Origin: Lachnospiraceae bacterium
GTDB taxonomy: Bacteria > Bacillota > Clostridia > Lachnospirales > Lachnospiraceae
Direction: 5' to 3'
DNA length: 64,000 nucleotides
Assembly: GCA_017430085.1 (NCBI GenBank)
Contig: JAFRNR010000014.1
Location: 1 to 64,000 of the forward strand
A program made the position numbers and the translations under genes. This document shows, piece after piece, positions 7,990 through 15,378 of this stretch (position 1 is the first letter of the stretch; every line of letters starts with the position of its first letter). The notes under the pieces were generated by a model, which searched no databases, was not told the origin of the DNA, and worked only from the letters and a program-made list of their open reading frames with translations.

Positions 7990-8513
7990 TTCGCGTCTCC
8001 TTCCATCCGTTCTCTCAATGTCTTTGTCAGTCTTTTTGACATTTTCTGCACCGCTGCGGTCTTTTTATTCATCAGCCTGCCGACATCCTCAAACTTGAGG
8101 CCCAGGAAATAGTGCAGGCCCAGGATCTCCTGCTGCTCGCCGGACAGTTTTTCCATCTCTTCTCTCAACCGGACGAGAAGATCCGGATCCTCTGATTCCT
8201 CATACCCCGCTGCTTCCATGGCTTCCGCGATCTCCAGTTCCAGAACAGGTTTTCTCTTTTTCAGGATATTCCGGGCCCGGTTCTGAACGCAGACGATCAG
8301 AAAAGCTCTCCGGTTCTCTTCCGGAATGCGCCGGATCTGTTCCGGGGAGTCCATCAGTTTGACGAACACGTCATGGACGGCGTCCTCCGCCTCCGCCCAG
8401 TCATTCAGGATATGCTTCGCAACGCTTGCCATCAAGCGGGCGTGTTCCGTATACAGCCGGGAAAACAGTTCCCTGTCCTCCGGGCTTTCTATGGTCATAA
8501 ATACGGGCAGCAT
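7986..8513 (-). CDS. ECF-type RNA polymerase sigma factor
   Basis: 175 aa. Region 2 (LYTEHARLMASVAKHILND, AEDAVHDVFVKLM) and region 4 (LSGEQQEILGLHYFLGLKFEDVGRLMNK, helix-turn-helix) are both present; region 3 is absent as expected for ECF factors. ATG preceded by GGAGATAGATACCG. Cotranscribed with the membrane partner just downstream from a housekeeping-type promoter at 8539-8567. The target promoter is unknown. Confidence 0.92.
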   Translation of the reverse strand: MLPVFMTIESPEDRELFSRLYTEHARLMASVAKHILNDWAEAEDAVHDVFVKLMDSPEQIRRIPEENRRAFLIVCVQNRARNILKKRKPVLELEIAEAMEAAGYEESEDPDLLVRLREEMEKLSGEQQEILGLHYFLGLKFEDVGRLMNKKTAAVQKMSKRLTKTLRERMEGDAK

Positions 8514-8538
8514 CGGTATCTATCTCCTTTATACCGCT

Positions 8539-8567
8539 TTTATACCATAAGCCAAGTATGCACGCAA
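8539..8567 (-). promoter_or_regulatory. Promoter of the ECF sigma operon
   Basis: Minus strand: TTGCGT (8567-8562), 17-nt spacer, TATAAA (8544-8539). This is a sigma-A-like site and not an obvious ECF autoregulatory AAC/CGT pair. Confidence 0.6.
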
Positions 8568-8680
8568 TGCCGGCGACAGCCGGCGCTGTCGGCCGCAGGC
8601 AGTCTTTTTTTATCCGCCTTCACTTATATAAACAACAAAAAACGGAAAAACGGACAGGAAGGCCGAAATTTTTTCATCAA

Positions 8681-8710
8681 AAAAACCAGGCCCCGGAAAG
8701 CCTGGTTTTT
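8681..8710 (-). terminator. Intrinsic terminator downstream of the YitT-family gene
   Basis: AACCAGGC / GCCTGGTT stem with loop, A run to the left and T run to the right, so symmetric. On the minus strand it closes the YitT transcript. A further inverted repeat around 8723-8746 (TGACAGGTGGCGCGTCC...CTGTCA) resembles the GGGACGG repeat family. Confidence 0.75.
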
Positions 8711-8758
8711 CCCGGGAAAGATGACAGGTGGCGCGTCCCCCTGTCACGACTGTCTCCC

Positions 8759-9628
8759 TCAGCTCTGGATCTCGCTGACCGCGTGGAAGGAGCGGCCGTG
8801 GCCGTATACGCCGGTGGTCACGTGGATGGTGAAGAAAGCCTCCGGATCCACTTCTTTGATGAGCCGCTTGAGGGCGGCCAGCTGATAGCGGGAGATCACC
8901 ACATACAGCATGGTCTTGGGATTGTGCAGCGTCGCGCCTTCGCAGGGGATGGCGGTCGCGCCGCGCTTTAATTCGCGGTGGATGCGCAGAGCCATCTCGT
9001 CCGCGCGGTCGGTGACGATGTAGAGGGCGCGCCGGCGGTCGATGCCGTCGTTGATGTAGTTGTTCACAAAGGAGGATACCGTCGAGGTGGCCAGCGTCAG
9101 CATGGCTAGATCCAGGTTGAACAGAAAGCCGTAGACCACCAGGATCAGCACGTTGAAGGCCAGCTGCGTGGTCGCGATGCCGATGGAGAAGTATTTGTTC
9201 AGGATCTTGCCGACAATGTCCATGCCGCCTGTGCTTCCGCCCGCCCGGAACATGATGCCGCCGCCGAAGCCTGTAATGGTCCCGCCCAGGATCACCGTCG
9301 TCAGCGCGCTTTCATACGGCAGCGATATCCCGTCGAACAGCTGCAGCGCCAGCGACACGACCACTGTCCCGTAAATGCTGATCAGGACGTGCCGCCGCCC
9401 CAGCAGGATCCATCCCACGATGAAGATCGGGATATTGAACAATATATTGATCACGGACGTATTCCATCCCAGCGAATAATTCAGGATCATGGCTACGCCG
9501 GTAATCCCGCCGCTGATCAGCTTGGAGTGCTGATAAAACACGTCAATGCCCAGGCCAATGATCAGTGACCCGACCGTCGTCCACAGCAGCGCCCGCCAGT
9601 TTTTTTGAATCAGTTCTTTCAGTTTCAT
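8759..9628 (-). CDS. YitT family membrane protein (DUF161 with C-terminal DUF2179)
   Basis: 289 aa. Five to six TM helices in the first 190 residues (LLWTTVGSLIIGLGIDVF, SGGITGVAMILNY, GGIMFRAGGSTGGMDIVG) carry the GG-rich repeats typical of the family. A soluble C-terminal DUF2179 domain (about 200-289) ends in VDPEAFFTIHVTTGVYGHGRSF. Function of the family is not established; a transport role is assumed. Monocistronic between its promoter at 9677-9704 and the terminator at 8681-8710. Confidence 0.88.
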   Translation of the reverse strand: MKLKELIQKNWRALLWTTVGSLIIGLGIDVFYQHSKLISGGITGVAMILNYSLGWNTSVINILFNIPIFIVGWILLGRRHVLISIYGTVVVSLALQLFDGISLPYESALTTVILGGTITGFGGGIMFRAGGSTGGMDIVGKILNKYFSIGIATTQLAFNVLILVVYGFLFNLDLAMLTLATSTVSSFVNNYINDGIDRRRALYIVTDRADEMALRIHRELKRGATAIPCEGATLHNPKTMLYVVISRYQLAALKRLIKEVDPEAFFTIHVTTGVYGHGRSFHAVSEIQS

Positions 9629-9676
9629 GACTGCTCCTTATCTTGGTATCCCGCGTTTTCTCAGGAATACGTCCGC

Positions 9677-9704
9677 ATTATACACTTTTCCTCCTTTTCT
9701 GCAA
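9677..9704 (-). promoter_or_regulatory. Promoter of the YitT-family gene
   Basis: Minus strand: TTGCAG (9704-9699), 16-nt spacer, TATAAT (9682-9677). Confidence 0.6.
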
Positions 9705-9772
9705 GACCTGTGTGCGATATTTTTCATTTTTCTTTGCCGTCCCTCCGTCAATCATTCCTGTTTCCATCCATC

Positions 9773-9793
9773 GGGCCGATGAAACATCGGCCC
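9773..9793. repeat. GGGCCGATG-type palindromic repeat
   Basis: GGGCCGATGAAACATCGGCCC followed by CTACG, identical in core to 3536-3557 and close to 25095-25115. A decayed relative (GGGGCCGTTG...CGGCCCGCC) follows at 9823-9847. With the direct repeat at 9847-9976 these elements fill most of the 415-nt gap 9629-10043; no gene is visible in it. Confidence 0.7.
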
Positions 9794-9846
9794 CTACGTG
9801 ATAAGAGGACTTTTCCTTCGTTGGGGCCGTTGTTCCCCCGGCCCGC

Positions 9847-9976
9847 CCCCCTGTCAGATTCCTTGACAGAACGCGCCGCCTGATAGAGCCATTAAGGGAC
9901 GGTTCCTGGTGGCCCTGTTTTCTGACAAAGGAACCGTCCCCCTGTCAGATTCCTTGACAGAACGCGCCGCCTGATA
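9847..9976. repeat. 39-nt direct repeat flanking a GGGACGGTTC inverted repeat
   Basis: Bases 9847-9885 and 9938-9976 are identical over 39 nt, offset by 91 nt. Each contains CTGTCAG and TTGACA. Between them GGGACGGTTCC (from about 9895) pairs with GGAACCGTCCC (to 9940). The second copy supplies the -35 box of the rubrerythrin promoter. The first copy has a -35 but runs into TAGAGCC and lacks a -10. This looks like duplication of a promoter half linked to a REP-like element. Confidence 0.75.
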
Positions 9977-9982
9977 TACAAT
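9954..9982 (+). promoter_or_regulatory. Promoter of the reverse rubrerythrin gene
   Basis: TTGACA (9954-9959), 17-nt spacer, TACAAT (9977-9982). Leader of about 55 nt with AAGGAGATG before the start at 10044. Confidence 0.75.
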
Positions 9983-10043
9983 AGAGAAGATACAAAATCG
10001 GTTTCATAACTGTCTGTCAATATCATGCAAAGGAGATGTAATT

Positions 10044-10610
10044 ATGGCAAAGTATGTATGTCCCGTATGCGGATACGTTCACGAAGGCGACAATCCGCCT
10101 GAATTCTGCCCCGTCTGCAAAGTCCCGGGGTCCAAGTTCATCCTGCAGGCTGAGGAACTGAGCTGGGCTGCCGAGCACGTGATCGGCGTCGGCCGCCAGA
10201 TCCCGGATTCCGTGCCCGCCGAGGTGCGCGAAGAGATCATCGCCGGCCTGAAATCCAATTTCGAAGGCGAATGCAGCGAAGTCGGCATGTATCTGGCCAT
10301 GGCCCGCGCGGCGCACCGCGAAGGCTATCCGGAGATCGGCCTGTACTGGGAAAAGGCCGCCTTTGAAGAGGCCGAGCACGCCGCCAAGTTCTGCGAACTG
10401 CTGGGCGATATGGTGAGCCCTTCCACCAAAGAGAACCTGCGCGTCCGCGTGGAAGCCGAAAACGGCGCCACTGCCGGCAAGACCAACCTGGCCAAGCTGT
10501 GCAAGCAGTACAACCTGGACGCCCTGCACGACACCATCCATGAGATGGCGCGCGACGAGGCCCGCCACGGCAAAGCGTTCAAGGGCCTGCTGGAGAGATA
10601 CTTCAAATAA
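10044..10610 (+). CDS. Reverse rubrerythrin (N-terminal rubredoxin domain plus ferritin-like diiron domain)
   Basis: 188 aa. The rubredoxin-like Fe site comes first (C6-x2-C9 and C22-x2-C25), followed from about residue 45 by a ferritin-like four-helix bundle with EEAEHA and DEARHG diiron ligands. Classical rubrerythrin has the opposite domain order, hence the reverse form known from clostridia. These proteins reduce H2O2 and serve O2 defence in anaerobes using rubredoxin as electron donor; a rubredoxin gene lies 1.6 kb downstream at 12200. It has its own strong promoter and terminator. Confidence 0.93.
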   Translation: MAKYVCPVCGYVHEGDNPPEFCPVCKVPGSKFILQAEELSWAAEHVIGVGRQIPDSVPAEVREEIIAGLKSNFEGECSEVGMYLAMARAAHREGYPEIGLYWEKAAFEEAEHAAKFCELLGDMVSPSTKENLRVRVEAENGATAGKTNLAKLCKQYNLDALHDTIHEMARDEARHGKAFKGLLERYFK

Positions 10611-10639
10611 GCCGAAAATACGGTAATATCAACATCTTT

Positions 10640-10673
10640 GAAGGAGCGGCGTAACTGCTGCTCCTTCTTTTTT
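10640..10673 (+). terminator. Intrinsic terminator after rubrerythrin
   Basis: GAAGGAGC / GCTCCTTC stem with a 12-nt loop followed by TTTTTT. Confidence 0.8.
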
Positions 10674-10700
10674 CTGTTTTTAAAGTGTCTGTCGGGTGTC

Positions 10701-10729
10701 TTGCAGGACAATTATTATCATGTTATACT
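10701..10729 (+). promoter_or_regulatory. Promoter of the LURP-one-like gene (copy 1 of a duplicated leader)
   Basis: TTGCAG (10701-10706), 17-nt spacer, TATACT (10724-10729). The stretch 10700-10762 is nearly identical to 11417-11479 upstream of the next gene, including the following ATGGAAGAG.GACAGATGTG. Confidence 0.7.
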
Positions 10730-10789
10730 TTTCATGGAAGAGAGACAGATGTGGCCCAATGAACCCCACGAAATCAGCGAGGTAAAACT

Positions 10790-11386
10790 ATGTTCTGTGC
10801 AAAATGCGGATGTAAACTGGAAGGAGACCTTCGTTTTTGTCCCCAGTGCGGCACGCCCGTGCGGCAGGCGCCGGCAGGTCGCATCATTCGTCGATTCAAG
10901 ACCGAAGGCGTCATGCTGGTCAACTATAACATGCCGATCCGGGATGAAAACGACAATCTCATTTTTCAGGCAAGAACCGTTTCGGAATCCCTGTTCCAAT
11001 GCACATTCCGTGCCTGGTACCCGGACGGCCGCGCGGCGTTTACGGTAAAAACGAAAACGAAAAAAATGATGACGATGTTCTTTGAAATGACGGATGCGTC
11101 CGGCCGTCTGATCACCACGATCGACCAGCAGTTCACCAGCAGAGTGGCCTATGGCTATGCTATGCCGGAAGCCGGGCTTTACGCTCAAGGCGATTTTATC
11201 AATTTTAATTTCAGCGTATACCGGAATCAGCAGCTTGTCGCTGAAGTCAAGCGGGATTTCACCATGATCAAAGACAGCTATCAGGCGGTCATTTACGATC
11301 CGTCGGCAGAAATCCCGGTATTGGGCGTCATGATGGCCATCCAGTTACAGACCGCGGTTTCCAGGAACCGCAGTCGTCGTTGGTAA
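10790..11386 (+). CDS. Zinc-ribbon protein with LURP-one/scramblase-like domain
   Basis: 198 aa. An N-terminal zinc ribbon (C4-x2-C7 ... CPQC, residues 1-27) precedes a beta-rich domain of about 150 residues. That domain resembles the LURP-one/YxjI fold related to phospholipid scramblases (MLVNYNMPIRDENDN, IFQARTVSES, TMFFEMTDASGRL). No membrane segment. The start ATG at 10790 follows GAGGTAAAACT. Family call by pattern; the biochemical role of bacterial members is unknown. Confidence 0.6.
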   Translation: MFCAKCGCKLEGDLRFCPQCGTPVRQAPAGRIIRRFKTEGVMLVNYNMPIRDENDNLIFQARTVSESLFQCTFRAWYPDGRAAFTVKTKTKKMMTMFFEMTDASGRLITTIDQQFTSRVAYGYAMPEAGLYAQGDFINFNFSVYRNQQLVAEVKRDFTMIKDSYQAVIYDPSAEIPVLGVMMAIQLQTAVSRNRSRRW

Positions 11387-11417
11387 GTTAACAGGAGACA
11401 AACCCTCCTTAAGACAC

Positions 11418-11446
11418 TTGCGGGACAGTTATTTTCATGCTATACT
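11418..11446 (+). promoter_or_regulatory. Promoter of the small zinc-ribbon gene (copy 2 of the duplicated leader)
   Basis: TTGCGG (11418-11423), 17-nt spacer, TATACT (11441-11446). A short palindrome GGGACA-GATG-TGTCCC lies just downstream at 11459-11474; the first copy carries a degenerate version. Confidence 0.7.
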
Positions 11447-11540
11447 TTTTATGGAAGAGGGACAGATGTGTCCCAAGGGAGAGGACGGCAAGACCCCGGA
11501 TATTCGCAGTTTTCACTTTTTTGAGGAGGAAAAGATCTAC

Positions 11541-11786
11541 ATGTTTGGACTGTTCAAGAAAAAAGTCCCCCAGACCTGCCCCAAGTGCGGAGGCAGTCTG
11601 CGCGTCGTTTACGATGCATACGATGATTCTTCCCGAGGATCTCTGAACTCGCTGAACACTTCGCAGCACTTCTCCCCCACTCCGGTGCGCGGCAGTTTCG
11701 CCCTGAATTACAACAGCAGTGCCGGACGCGGGCGGAAGAACCTGCTTTACCGCTGCGACGGATGCGGATACGAGACCCGGCGCTGA
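11541..11786 (+). CDS. Small zinc-ribbon protein
   Basis: 81 aa from the ATG at 11541, which has GAGGAGG upstream; a longer frame from 11418 covers the promoter and is rejected. It begins MFGLFKKK and has two CxxC knuckles far apart (CPKCGG near residue 14 and CDGCGYETRR at the very end), with a Ser/Asn-rich middle. This spacing would form one zinc ribbon with a long insertion. No known family. It shares its upstream leader with the LURP-like gene, so the two are probably co-regulated. Confidence 0.65.
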   Translation: MFGLFKKKVPQTCPKCGGSLRVVYDAYDDSSRGSLNSLNTSQHFSPTPVRGSFALNYNSSAGRGRKNLLYRCDGCGYETRR

Positions 11787-11818
11787 CCGGACAAAACAAG
11801 GAGGAATCAGAATTAATT

Positions 11819-12133
11819 ATGAAAAAAATCACGGTATTTCTTTTGATCGCAGCCATGGTGCTGGCGATGGCCGCCTGCTCCAAGGGCGGTGACATTATCG
11901 GCACCTGGACGGGTGAATACGACCAGGTTACCTTCCAGAAGGACGGCGTGGTCCTGTGGGCCGAGCGCGGATCGGAAAAAGGCACGTTCGGCAGCCCCGA
12001 CCAGATGCATTATACGGTCAAGGGCAACAAGATCGAGTTTGATGAGGATGACATGGTCTGCACGTTCAAGGTCAGCGGCAACACCCTGACGCTTGACTTT
12101 GACGGCGAGCCGATCGTTCTCACGAAGCAGTAA
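11819..12133 (+). CDS. Small secreted lipoprotein with lipocalin-like beta domain
   Basis: 104 aa from the ATG at 11819 (AAGGAGG upstream). A signal peptide with lipobox LAMAAC predicts lipidation at Cys20 or so. The mature part, about 85 residues, has the pattern GTWTGEYDQVTFQKDG...YTVKGNKIEF...FKVSGNTLTLDF. This is typical of the short beta-sheet lipoproteins of gut Clostridia annotated as DUF5640/lipocalin-like. It lies 32 nt after the zinc-ribbon gene, likely in the same transcript. Ligand unknown. Confidence 0.75.
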   Translation: MKKITVFLLIAAMVLAMAACSKGGDIIGTWTGEYDQVTFQKDGVVLWAERGSEKGTFGSPDQMHYTVKGNKIEFDEDDMVCTFKVSGNTLTLDFDGEPIVLTKQ

Positions 12134-12199
12134 AGAAGCGGGCGCATGCCCGGGCATCCGGCCCTGCCGGAAATCAATTTAAATAGTGAGGAAAACAGT

Positions 12200-12337
12200 A
12201 TGAAGTATGTCTGCAATCTGTGCGGCTGGGTCTACGACGAAGAAGAGACCGGCGTGAAGTGGGAAGACCTTCCCGCAGATTTCACCTGCGAACTCTGCGG
12301 CGTCGGCAAAGAGGATTTCAGCAAGGTCGAGGAGTGA
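12200..12337 (+). CDS. Rubredoxin, short form
   Basis: 45 aa, ATG at 12200 after GTGAGGAAAACAGT. Two knuckles CNLCGW and CELCGVGKEDF hold the mononuclear Fe(SCys)4 site. The loop between the two halves is about seven residues shorter than in classical 52-54-residue rubredoxins, as in rubredoxin domains of rubrerythrins. It probably passes electrons to the reverse rubrerythrin at 10044. Last gene before the terminator at 12356. Confidence 0.9.
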   Translation: MKYVCNLCGWVYDEEETGVKWEDLPADFTCELCGVGKEDFSKVEE

Positions 12338-12355
12338 CCGGGCCGGGATCTGCGT

Positions 12356-12399
12356 AAAAATAGGGGACGTGTTCCGATCGGAGCACGTCCCCTATTTTT
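12356..12399. terminator. Strong bidirectional terminator
   Basis: AAAAATAGGGGACGTG / CACGTCCCCTATTTTT, a 16-nt stem including the A/T tracts. It separates the converging rubredoxin and PTS-IIC-like genes. Confidence 0.9.
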
Positions 12400-12416
12400 G
12401 TTCTGTTTTTCACGCT

Positions 12417-13508
12417 TTACGACAGCTTCATGTCGCCGTCCTTGACCCAGCCCAGCCGCTTCACGACCATATGGATCCCCATCGACAGCACGGCGGGCAG
12501 GATGAATGAAATCATAATCAGCCCGGTCCAGTCGGCCGCGGTGATGGCGGCACGGGTGCCGGCCTCCACTTCCTTGACCCAGCCCGTGTAGACGCCGATC
12601 TGGCCCACCAGGCCGCAGGTGCCCATGCCGGAGGAGACCGGCGCGCCGTTCATCTCCAGTTTGAACAGGCAGGTCGCCAGCGGGCCGGTGATCGCGGACG
12701 CCAGCGTCGGCGCGATCCAGATCCGCGGATTCTTCACGATATTGCCCATCTGCAGCATGGACGTGCCGATGCCCTGCGAAAGAAGGCCGCCCCAGCGGTT
12801 GTCCTTGAACGATACCACCGCGAAGCCGATCATCTGCGCGCAGCAGCCCGCCACCGCGGCGCCGCCCGCCAGGCCCGTCAGCCCCAGCGCAGCGCAGATC
12901 GCGGCGGACGAGATCGGCAATGTCAGTGCCATGCCGACCAATACGGAGACCAGGATGCCCATGAAAAACGGCTGCTGTTCCGTCGCCCACATGATCACGC
13001 TGCCGACCCACATCGCGGCCTTGCCCAGCGGCGGCGCGATCAGCCAGGACAGCAGGACGCCCACACCGATCGTGACCAGCGGCGTGACCAGGATGTCCAC
13101 GCGCGTCTCCTTGGAGACCGCCTTGCCGGATTCAGCCGCCAGGATGGCGATGATCAGCACGGACAGCGGGCCGCCCGCGCCGCCCAGCGTATTGGCCGCG
13201 AAGCCCACGCTGATCAGCGAGAACAGCACCAGCGGTGGGCATTTCAGCGCATAGCCGATGGCTACCGCCATGGCCGGGCCGCTCATCGCGCTGGCCAGAC
13301 CGCCCACGGTATATTCCGTGCCGGCCACCGTCGCGACCGGCGCCGTCAGGAAGGAGATGTGGAACTGCGTCCCGATCGTATTCAGGATCGTCCCGATCAG
13401 CAGGGAGCAGAACAGGCCCTGTGCCATCGCGCCCAGCGCGTCGATCCCGTAGCGCTTCAGCGAGATCTCGATGTCTTTCCTCTTCAGAAATGCCTTGATT
13501 TTGTCCAT
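12417..13508 (-). CDS. PTS-IIC-like membrane permease (PTS_EIIC_2 family)
   Basis: 363 aa with about nine to ten hydrophobic segments. The N-terminal FLKRKDIEISLKRYGIDALGAMAQGLF and the conserved GSVIMWATEQQPFFMGI and MNGAPVSSGMGTCGLVGQIG stretches are typical of the single-gene EIIC_2 family. No EIIA, EIIB, HPr or EI gene is nearby. Members occur as orphan permeases, so phosphotransferase-coupled sugar uptake is not established. Last in a run of four minus-strand genes starting at 16086. Confidence 0.8.
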   Translation of the reverse strand: MDKIKAFLKRKDIEISLKRYGIDALGAMAQGLFCSLLIGTILNTIGTQFHISFLTAPVATVAGTEYTVGGLASAMSGPAMAVAIGYALKCPPLVLFSLISVGFAANTLGGAGGPLSVLIIAILAAESGKAVSKETRVDILVTPLVTIGVGVLLSWLIAPPLGKAAMWVGSVIMWATEQQPFFMGILVSVLVGMALTLPISSAAICAALGLTGLAGGAAVAGCCAQMIGFAVVSFKDNRWGGLLSQGIGTSMLQMGNIVKNPRIWIAPTLASAITGPLATCLFKLEMNGAPVSSGMGTCGLVGQIGVYTGWVKEVEAGTRAAITAADWTGLIMISFILPAVLSMGIHMVVKRLGWVKDGDMKLS

Positions 13509-13574
13509 TACGGTCCTCCAGTATGACAGCCGCGGACGGGCTTCCGGTCCCGGGGCTTTCCGCCCCCGGACGCC

Positions 13575-14702
13575 TTACAGCAGCAACAGCTGCAATGGTG
13601 CTACTATAGCAAAGAAACACAGAGAATACAACTCAAAAGCCTTCAAAAACTGCCGGCCCTGCCCGGGATATTCCCGCGTGTAGAGCCGCAGATTGATCAC
13701 GGACGCCAGCGAACCGATGACGGTCACCAGCCCGGCCGTGTCCAGCCCGTAGATCAGCGGTTTCAGTTCCGCGGTAAACGGCCACAGCACGATGGAGGCC
13801 GGCACGTTGGAGATCAGCTGGCTGACGCCGATGCTCCACCAGTACTCCCGGCCCGCGACCGCCTCATGCAGGAACGCGGAGATCCGCGGATTCGCCGCGA
13901 CGGACGACGAAAACACGAAGAAACACAGAAACGTGAGCAACAGCACGTAATCCACCCGCCGGAAGACCTGACGGTCCACCGCGAGCAGCACCAGCGCCAC
14001 GCCCAGCGTCACCCAGGGCCACAAGGCCGTGCGGGTCACGATGGTCAGCAGCACCGCGGCAAAAAGCAGCAGGTAGCTGGCGCGCCGGACCCGCCCCTGC
14101 GGGAGCCATTCCTTCCGTTCCGCGGCGCCGTACACCGCCCGCTCCCGCGGGTTTTTGCGGAAGATGAACAGCAGGAACAGCGCGATCAGGCCCATGCTTC
14201 CCAGCCAGAGCGGCAGCATCATCCCCAGGAAATCCGGCGTGCTGATCCCGCTTTGCGAGTACAGGAACAGGTTCTGGGGACTGCCGAACGGCGTCAGCAG
14301 AGAGCCGCGGACCGCCGCGACGTTTTCCATGGCCAGCAGCGGCAGGATGTACTGCTCCCGGCCCCCGTCCCGCAGCAGCAGGATCGTCAGCGGCACGAAA
14401 ATGATGAGCGAGACGTCGTTGGTCACGAACATCGACGAGAAAAACACGCCGTAGACCAGGAAAAAGCTGAGCCCCCGCCAGGTCTTGATGCGCGATGCCA
14501 GCCGGATGACCGGCAGAAACAGGTCCTCGTTCTTGAAGCCGTCCAGCACGCTGAGCAGCATGAACAGGATGGCCAGGGTCTTCCAGTCGATCGCCTCCAG
14601 CAGGTACGCGCCGGGCGGCGTGATGAACAGGCTGAGGAGCGCGGCAGCCGCCGCGACCGCCAGCATCGGTTCTTTTTTCAGGAACGCGAGTACTTTTTTC
14701 AT
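13575..14702 (-). CDS. SLC13/ArsB-superfamily (ion transporter) permease
   Basis: 375 aa, about ten TM segments. The half-repeat motifs of the IT superfamily are seen as FFSSMFVTNDVSLIIFVPLT and LLTPFGSPQNLFLYS in the first half and ISNVPASIVLWPF in the second, with re-entrant Asn/Pro/Ser loops. At 375 residues it is shorter than most SLC13 or ArsB proteins (about 420). Substrate (dicarboxylate, citrate, arsenite or Na+) cannot be told from sequence. Starts 7 nt after the SDR gene stop. Confidence 0.78.
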   Translation of the reverse strand: MKKVLAFLKKEPMLAVAAAAALLSLFITPPGAYLLEAIDWKTLAILFMLLSVLDGFKNEDLFLPVIRLASRIKTWRGLSFFLVYGVFFSSMFVTNDVSLIIFVPLTILLLRDGGREQYILPLLAMENVAAVRGSLLTPFGSPQNLFLYSQSGISTPDFLGMMLPLWLGSMGLIALFLLFIFRKNPRERAVYGAAERKEWLPQGRVRRASYLLLFAAVLLTIVTRTALWPWVTLGVALVLLAVDRQVFRRVDYVLLLTFLCFFVFSSSVAANPRISAFLHEAVAGREYWWSIGVSQLISNVPASIVLWPFTAELKPLIYGLDTAGLVTVIGSLASVINLRLYTREYPGQGRQFLKAFELYSLCFFAIVAPLQLLLL

Positions 14703-14709
14703 GGCGCGC

Positions 14710-15363
14710 CTACCAGATGAAATTCGATCTCAGCATCTCGCCGTTGTCGATCAGCAGGTCCTCGCCGGTCATGGAGCGGTTCACGGCGGTCAGGAAATAG
14801 GCGAATTCCGCGATTTCCTCCGGCTCCGCCCACTTGCCCAGCAGTGTCTCCGCCTTCACCGCCGCGTACAGCTCATCCGATTCCAGGATGTGCCGGTTGG
14901 CCGGCGTCACCACGCCGCCCGGCGATATGCTGTTCACGGTCACGCCCCGCGCCGCCAGGTTCAGCGCCCGGTTCTTCATGTACCCCACCAGCCCGGCCTT
15001 GGAGGCCGCGTAGCGGGGGAATTCCGCGCCGTTGCGCGCGGACGCGGACGCGATGTACAGGACGGACTGCAGCGCCGGGCTGTCCTCATAGTGCTCCGTG
15101 AACCGGATCGCCGCCTCGAGATTGACCCCGATGGCCTCCTCTTCCTCCAGCGTGCCCGCGCAGCTGATCAGGATGTGCGGCGCGCCGGCCTCCTCCGGGC
15201 GTGGGAACTCATCGCGCACGTCCTGCCGGATATGCGTGTACGCGGGATGCGCCACGGCGGCCTCCAGCACGTCGATCCCCCATACGCGGTGTCCTTCCCG
15301 CAGGAATTTTTCCGCGATGGCCTTGCCGATGCCCTGCGAGGTCCCGGTGATCAAAACGTTCAT
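14710..15363 (-). CDS. Short-chain dehydrogenase/reductase
   Basis: 217 aa. Rossmann motif GTSQGIGKA at about 7-15, ISCAG after beta-4, and the catalytic YAASKAG (YxxxK) with an upstream Ser in ASASARNG. Ends with LTGED-type LLIDNGE. NAD(P)-dependent oxidation or reduction of an unknown small alcohol or ketone; slightly shorter than FabG. It lies between two transporter genes in the same operon. Confidence 0.88.
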   Translation of the reverse strand: MNVLITGTSQGIGKAIAEKFLREGHRVWGIDVLEAAVAHPAYTHIRQDVRDEFPRPEEAGAPHILISCAGTLEEEEAIGVNLEAAIRFTEHYEDSPALQSVLYIASASARNGAEFPRYAASKAGLVGYMKNRALNLAARGVTVNSISPGGVVTPANRHILESDELYAAVKAETLLGKWAEPEEIAEFAYFLTAVNRSMTGEDLLIDNGEMLRSNFIW

Positions 15364-15378
15364 CTTCTCTCCTCCCGC

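Noticed and set aside
12417..13508. Sugar phosphotransferase system assignment
   Set aside because: Only an EIIC-like permease is present, with no EIIA or EIIB domain, so a functional PTS is not claimed.
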